This document shows, in pieces, positions 61,679-64,000 of a stretch of 64,000 nucleotides of DNA (the first letter of the stretch is position 1; each line of letters begins with the position of its first letter). A model generated the notes under the pieces. The model saw nothing but the letters and a program-made list of their open reading frames with translations. It had not been told where the DNA came from and did not search any database. This DNA comes from Rodentibacter abscessus (lineage in GTDB: Bacteria; Pseudomonadota; Gammaproteobacteria; Enterobacterales; Pasteurellaceae), in assembly GCF_047160095.1 (NCBI RefSeq), contig NZ_AP038785.1, forward strand, positions 2,232,001-2,296,000. The letters run 5' to 3'. Both the position numbers and the translations under genes were made by a program.

Positions 61679-62587
61679 GTGAACGAACAACTTCTCCAAA
61701 CGCTCTCCACATTAATTACAGAACAACGTAATCCGAATTCGATGAATATCGATCAACTTTCCGCTTTAGAAATCGTTACATTAATGAATAAGGAGGATAA
61801 ACAGGTTCCTCTTGCGATTGAGCGAGTATTGCCGCACATCGCACAAGCGGTGGAAGCCATTGTGAAAGCATTTCAACAAGGGGGGCGTTTAATATATATC
61901 GGTGCGGGCACTAGCGGACGATTGGGCGTATTGGATGCGTCAGAATGTCCGCCTACTTTCGGTGTGAATGGGGAAATAGTAAAAGGCATTATTGCCGGCG
62001 GTGAACGGGCGATTCGTTATCCGGTGGAAGGTGCGGAAGATAGCCCGGCTGCCGCCGTAGAAGATTTACAGGCTATTCGTTTTAGTGAAAAAGATGTACT
62101 GGTTGGCATTGCTGCAAGCGGTCGTACGCCTTATGTATTAGGGGCATTAAAATATGCCAAACAGCTTGGTGCAACAACGGTATCTATCGCGAGTAATCCT
62201 CGGTCTGCAATGGCAGAATCGGCGGATATTGTAATTGATACGATTGTCGGCGCAGAAGTGCTGACAGGCTCAAGCCGTTTAAAATCCGGTACTGCACAAA
62301 AGTTGGTATTGAATATGCTTACGACCGCTTCAATGATTTTGCTCGGAAAATGCTATGAAAATTTAATGGTTGATGTGCAAGCAAGCAACGAAAAGCTGAA
62401 AGCCCGTGCTATTCGTATTGTGATGCAGGCGACCGAATGTAATAAAGCAACGGCAGAGCAAACACTAATCCTTGCGGAACAAAATGCAAAATTGGCGATT
62501 ATGATGATTCTAAGCGGATTAGAAAAAAATGAAGCAAAAGCATTGTTGGAAAGAGAAAAAGGGCGGCTGAGAAAGGCACTTAAATAA
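61679..62587 (+). CDS. murQ: N-acetylmuramic acid 6-phosphate etherase MurQ
   Basis: A 302-residue SIS-domain enzyme that removes the lactate ether from MurNAc 6-phosphate to give GlcNAc 6-phosphate. YIGAGTSGRLGVLDASECPP carries the catalytic glutamate, and GSSRLKSGTAQKLVLNML follows. A GTG start at 61679 with TAGGAAA upstream gives the family N-terminus. With AnmK it forms a complete recycling branch. Confidence 0.95.
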   Translation: MNEQLLQTLSTLITEQRNPNSMNIDQLSALEIVTLMNKEDKQVPLAIERVLPHIAQAVEAIVKAFQQGGRLIYIGAGTSGRLGVLDASECPPTFGVNGEIVKGIIAGGERAIRYPVEGAEDSPAAAVEDLQAIRFSEKDVLVGIAASGRTPYVLGALKYAKQLGATTVSIASNPRSAMAESADIVIDTIVGAEVLTGSSRLKSGTAQKLVLNMLTTASMILLGKCYENLMVDVQASNEKLKARAIRIVMQATECNKATAEQTLILAEQNAKLAIMMILSGLEKNEAKALLEREKGRLRKALK

Positions 62588-62786
62588 GTATCGGCTGCCG
62601 CGTTTAGCGTTGTCGTTACATTATTGAACCGGGATTTATCGGGGTACGGAGTATGGTATCTCTAACAAGCACTCTATTTGTTATTTTTCGCTTATTTTGT
62701 GGATTTCTTCGGTTATTTATTTCCCTTTTTCTTGTCCTTACTGTTATTCAATGGTAGAGTTTGGCATTTTTATAAGTGGGGAAACG

Positions 62787-63095
62787 ATGTCATTAGTTGA
62801 ATTTGTTATGGATAAGTTAGACGATTTAAAAGGCACGGATATTGTGCATTTTGATGTGCGTGGGAAATCTTCGATCACGGAAAATATGGTGATTTGTACC
62901 GGCACGTCCGGTCGTCAGGTTTCCGCAATGGCGGATAATTTAATTGCAGAATGTAAAAAGGCAGGGGTGGAAACCTTTGGTGAAGAAGGGAAAAATACGT
63001 CGGATTGGATTGTGGTGGATTTAGGTCAAACCATTGTTCACATTATGCAGCGTGAAGCGAGAGAAATGTACCAACTAGAAAAACTTTGGGCGTAA
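62787..63095 (+). CDS. rsfS: Ribosomal silencing factor RsfS
   Basis: A 102-residue protein that binds L14 and keeps ribosomal subunits apart in starvation. SDWIVVDLGQTIVHIM and the ending YQLEKLW are typical. I chose ATG 62787, with GGGGA just upstream, over a frame starting 90 bases earlier without a ribosome binding site. An uptake signal follows the stop at once. rlmH and mrdA follow as in other gammaproteobacteria. Confidence 0.95.
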   Translation: MSLVEFVMDKLDDLKGTDIVHFDVRGKSSITENMVICTGTSGRQVSAMADNLIAECKKAGVETFGEEGKNTSDWIVVDLGQTIVHIMQREAREMYQLEKLWA

Positions 63096-63155
63096 AGTGC
63101 GGTCGTTTTTTGAGGATATTATGTATCAGTCGTACAAAGAGAATTTATTTATTGG

Positions 63156-63241
63156 GTAGGGTGCGTTAGCCGTGAGGCGTAACGCACCGTGAATATTGAT
63201 TGTTTTGTGGTGCGTTACGGCTTAGCCTAACAGCACCCTAC
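63156..63241. repeat. Long palindromic REP-like repeat with GGTGCGTTA arms
   Basis: Two 33-base arms (63156-63188 and 63209-63241) form an imperfect inverted repeat around a 20-base spacer. Each arm is itself palindromic (GGTGCGTTA / TAACGCACC on the left, with a bulge on the right). A fragment occurs at 5950-5964. It resembles non-autonomous palindromic repeat families; it lies between rsfS and rlmH and would form a cruciform or an RNA hairpin in the transcript. Confidence 0.75.
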
Positions 63242-63293
63242 AAGGATTTGCGCGGCTCATAAGAGTAGAATTTTTATTCATTAAGGAATATTT

Positions 63294-63761
63294 GTGAAAA
63301 TCACATTAATTGCGGTGGGAACGAAAATGCCGGCATGGGTAACGAGCGGATTTGAAGAATACCAACGCCGTTTTCCTAAGGATATGCCTTTTGAATTGAT
63401 TGAAATTCCAGCCGGTAAGCGTGGAAAAAATGCGGATATTAAGCGTATTTTGGAGCAAGAGGGGAAGGCGATGTTGGCGGCTTGCGGAAAAGCGAAAGTG
63501 GTAACCTTGGATATTCCCGGCAAACCTTGGACAACGCCGCAGCTTGCCGAACAATTAGAGGTTTGGAAGAACGATGGTCGCGATGTTTGCTTATTGATTG
63601 GCGGGCCGGAAGGGCTTTCGCCCGAATGTAAAGCGGCGGCAGAGCAGAGTTGGTCGCTTTCTCCTTTAACTTTGCCTCACCCCCTTGTGCGTGTCGTAGT
63701 GGCGGAAAGTTTATATCGGGCTTGGTCGCTCACCACTAATCATCCTTATCACCGAGAGTAA
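63294..63761 (+). CDS. rlmH: 23S rRNA (pseudouridine-1915-N3)-methyltransferase RlmH
   Basis: A 155-residue SPOUT methyltransferase that modifies pseudouridine 1915 in helix 69. The knot motif LLIGGPEGLSPE and the C-terminal LTLPHPLVRVVVAESLYRA are present, as is the ending in YHRE. GTG 63294 is the start, 5 bases after AAGGAA. Confidence 0.96.
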   Translation: MKITLIAVGTKMPAWVTSGFEEYQRRFPKDMPFELIEIPAGKRGKNADIKRILEQEGKAMLAACGKAKVVTLDIPGKPWTTPQLAEQLEVWKNDGRDVCLLIGGPEGLSPECKAAAEQSWSLSPLTLPHPLVRVVVAESLYRAWSLTTNHPYHRE

Positions 63762-63779
63762 AAGTGCGGTCAATTTTCA

Positions 63780-64000
63780 ATGAATTTAAAGAAATTTTTT
63801 GCAGCGCCCACTCACGAACCGATTCGCGATAAAAAAGCGGAGCGGAATCTTTTTACCCGCCGAACATTAGTTGCGTTTATCGGTATCATAGCTGTTACCG
63901 GTGTATTGTTTGCCAATATTTATCATCTTCAAATCGTTAATTTCGATACTTATCAAACCCGTTCCAACGGTAATCGAATCAAACTCTTGCCCGTACCGCC
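63780..64000 (+). CDS. mrdA: Penicillin-binding protein 2 (3' end missing)
   Basis: The first 73 codons of a gene cut by the right edge. MNLKKFFAAPTHEPIRDKKA, a membrane helix (LVAFIGIIAVTGVLFANIY) and QIVNFDTYQTRSNGNRIKL match the N-terminus of PBP2, the elongasome transpeptidase. Its place after rsfS and rlmH supports this. An uptake signal lies between the rlmH stop and the ATG. Confidence 0.93.
   Translation, partial: MNLKKFFAAPTHEPIRDKKAERNLFTRRTLVAFIGIIAVTGVLFANIYHLQIVNFDTYQTRSNGNRIKLLPVP

Noticed and set aside
1..64000. CRISPR arrays, prophage or insertion sequences
   Set aside because: No regularly spaced repeats, cas genes, transposases or phage structural genes were seen.

Overview
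The window is a stretch of Pasteurellaceae chromosome, most like the Haemophilus/Aggregatibacter group. The 9-bp DNA uptake signal core AAGTGCGGT (or its complement ACCGCACTT) occurs roughly fifty times. The base composition is AT-rich, and many blocks keep the gene order I remember from Haemophilus influenzae: oapA-oapB-recO-rlmD-relA-dgkA, xerD-MFS-proC-rdgC, dmsABC plus chaperone and ferredoxin, mltC-yggX-mutY-rpmE, tyrP-tdk-tsaD/rpsU-dnaG-rpoD, and rsfS-rlmH-mrdA. The species cannot be fixed from the sequence alone. No prophage, insertion sequence or CRISPR array was seen.

Layout. 1-5.9 kb: oapA (cut by the left edge), oapB, recO, rlmD, relA, dgkA. 6.0-19.6 kb: a sugar-acid island. It holds a DeoR repressor, the four-carbon acid pathway ltnD-otnK-otnC-otnI with a GntP permease, then a secreted esterase, a cyclase-family hydrolase and a large membrane-bound alpha/beta hydrolase, then cdaR, a second GntP permease and a glycerate kinase. 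Catabolism would end in dihydroxyacetone phosphate and phosphoglycerate. 19.7-23.6 kb: xerD, a transporter, proC, rdgC. 24.0-25.7 kb: an ascorbate-type PTS IIB/IIC pair with no IIA. 25.8-30.8 kb: the DMSO reductase operon, with FNR-like sites upstream.

31.2-37.2 kb holds the most interesting locus. A TauE/SafE-type anion exporter is divergent from a sodium:solute symporter, a cytoplasmic cysteine-type sulfatase, a Crp/Fnr-family regulator and an anaerobic sulfatase-maturating radical SAM enzyme. Together they read as a complete import, desulfation and sulfate-efflux system for a small sulfate ester, probably a sulfated host sugar. A 767-bp AT-rich gap with gene debris follows.

38-46.6 kb: a class II amidotransferase, a cytochrome b562-like protein, tRNA-Asn, dld, the trehalose genes treC-treB-treR with a clear TreR operator, and a second tRNA-Asn next to tRNA-Phe. 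46.8-58.6 kb: cell wall and DNA repair genes, rpmE, then two tyrosine permease paralogues flanking tdk, tsaD and the rpsU-dnaG-rpoD operon. 58.7-64 kb: yicC, ygfZ, anmK, murQ (peptidoglycan recycling), rsfS, a palindromic repeat element, rlmH, and the start of mrdA, cut by the right edge.
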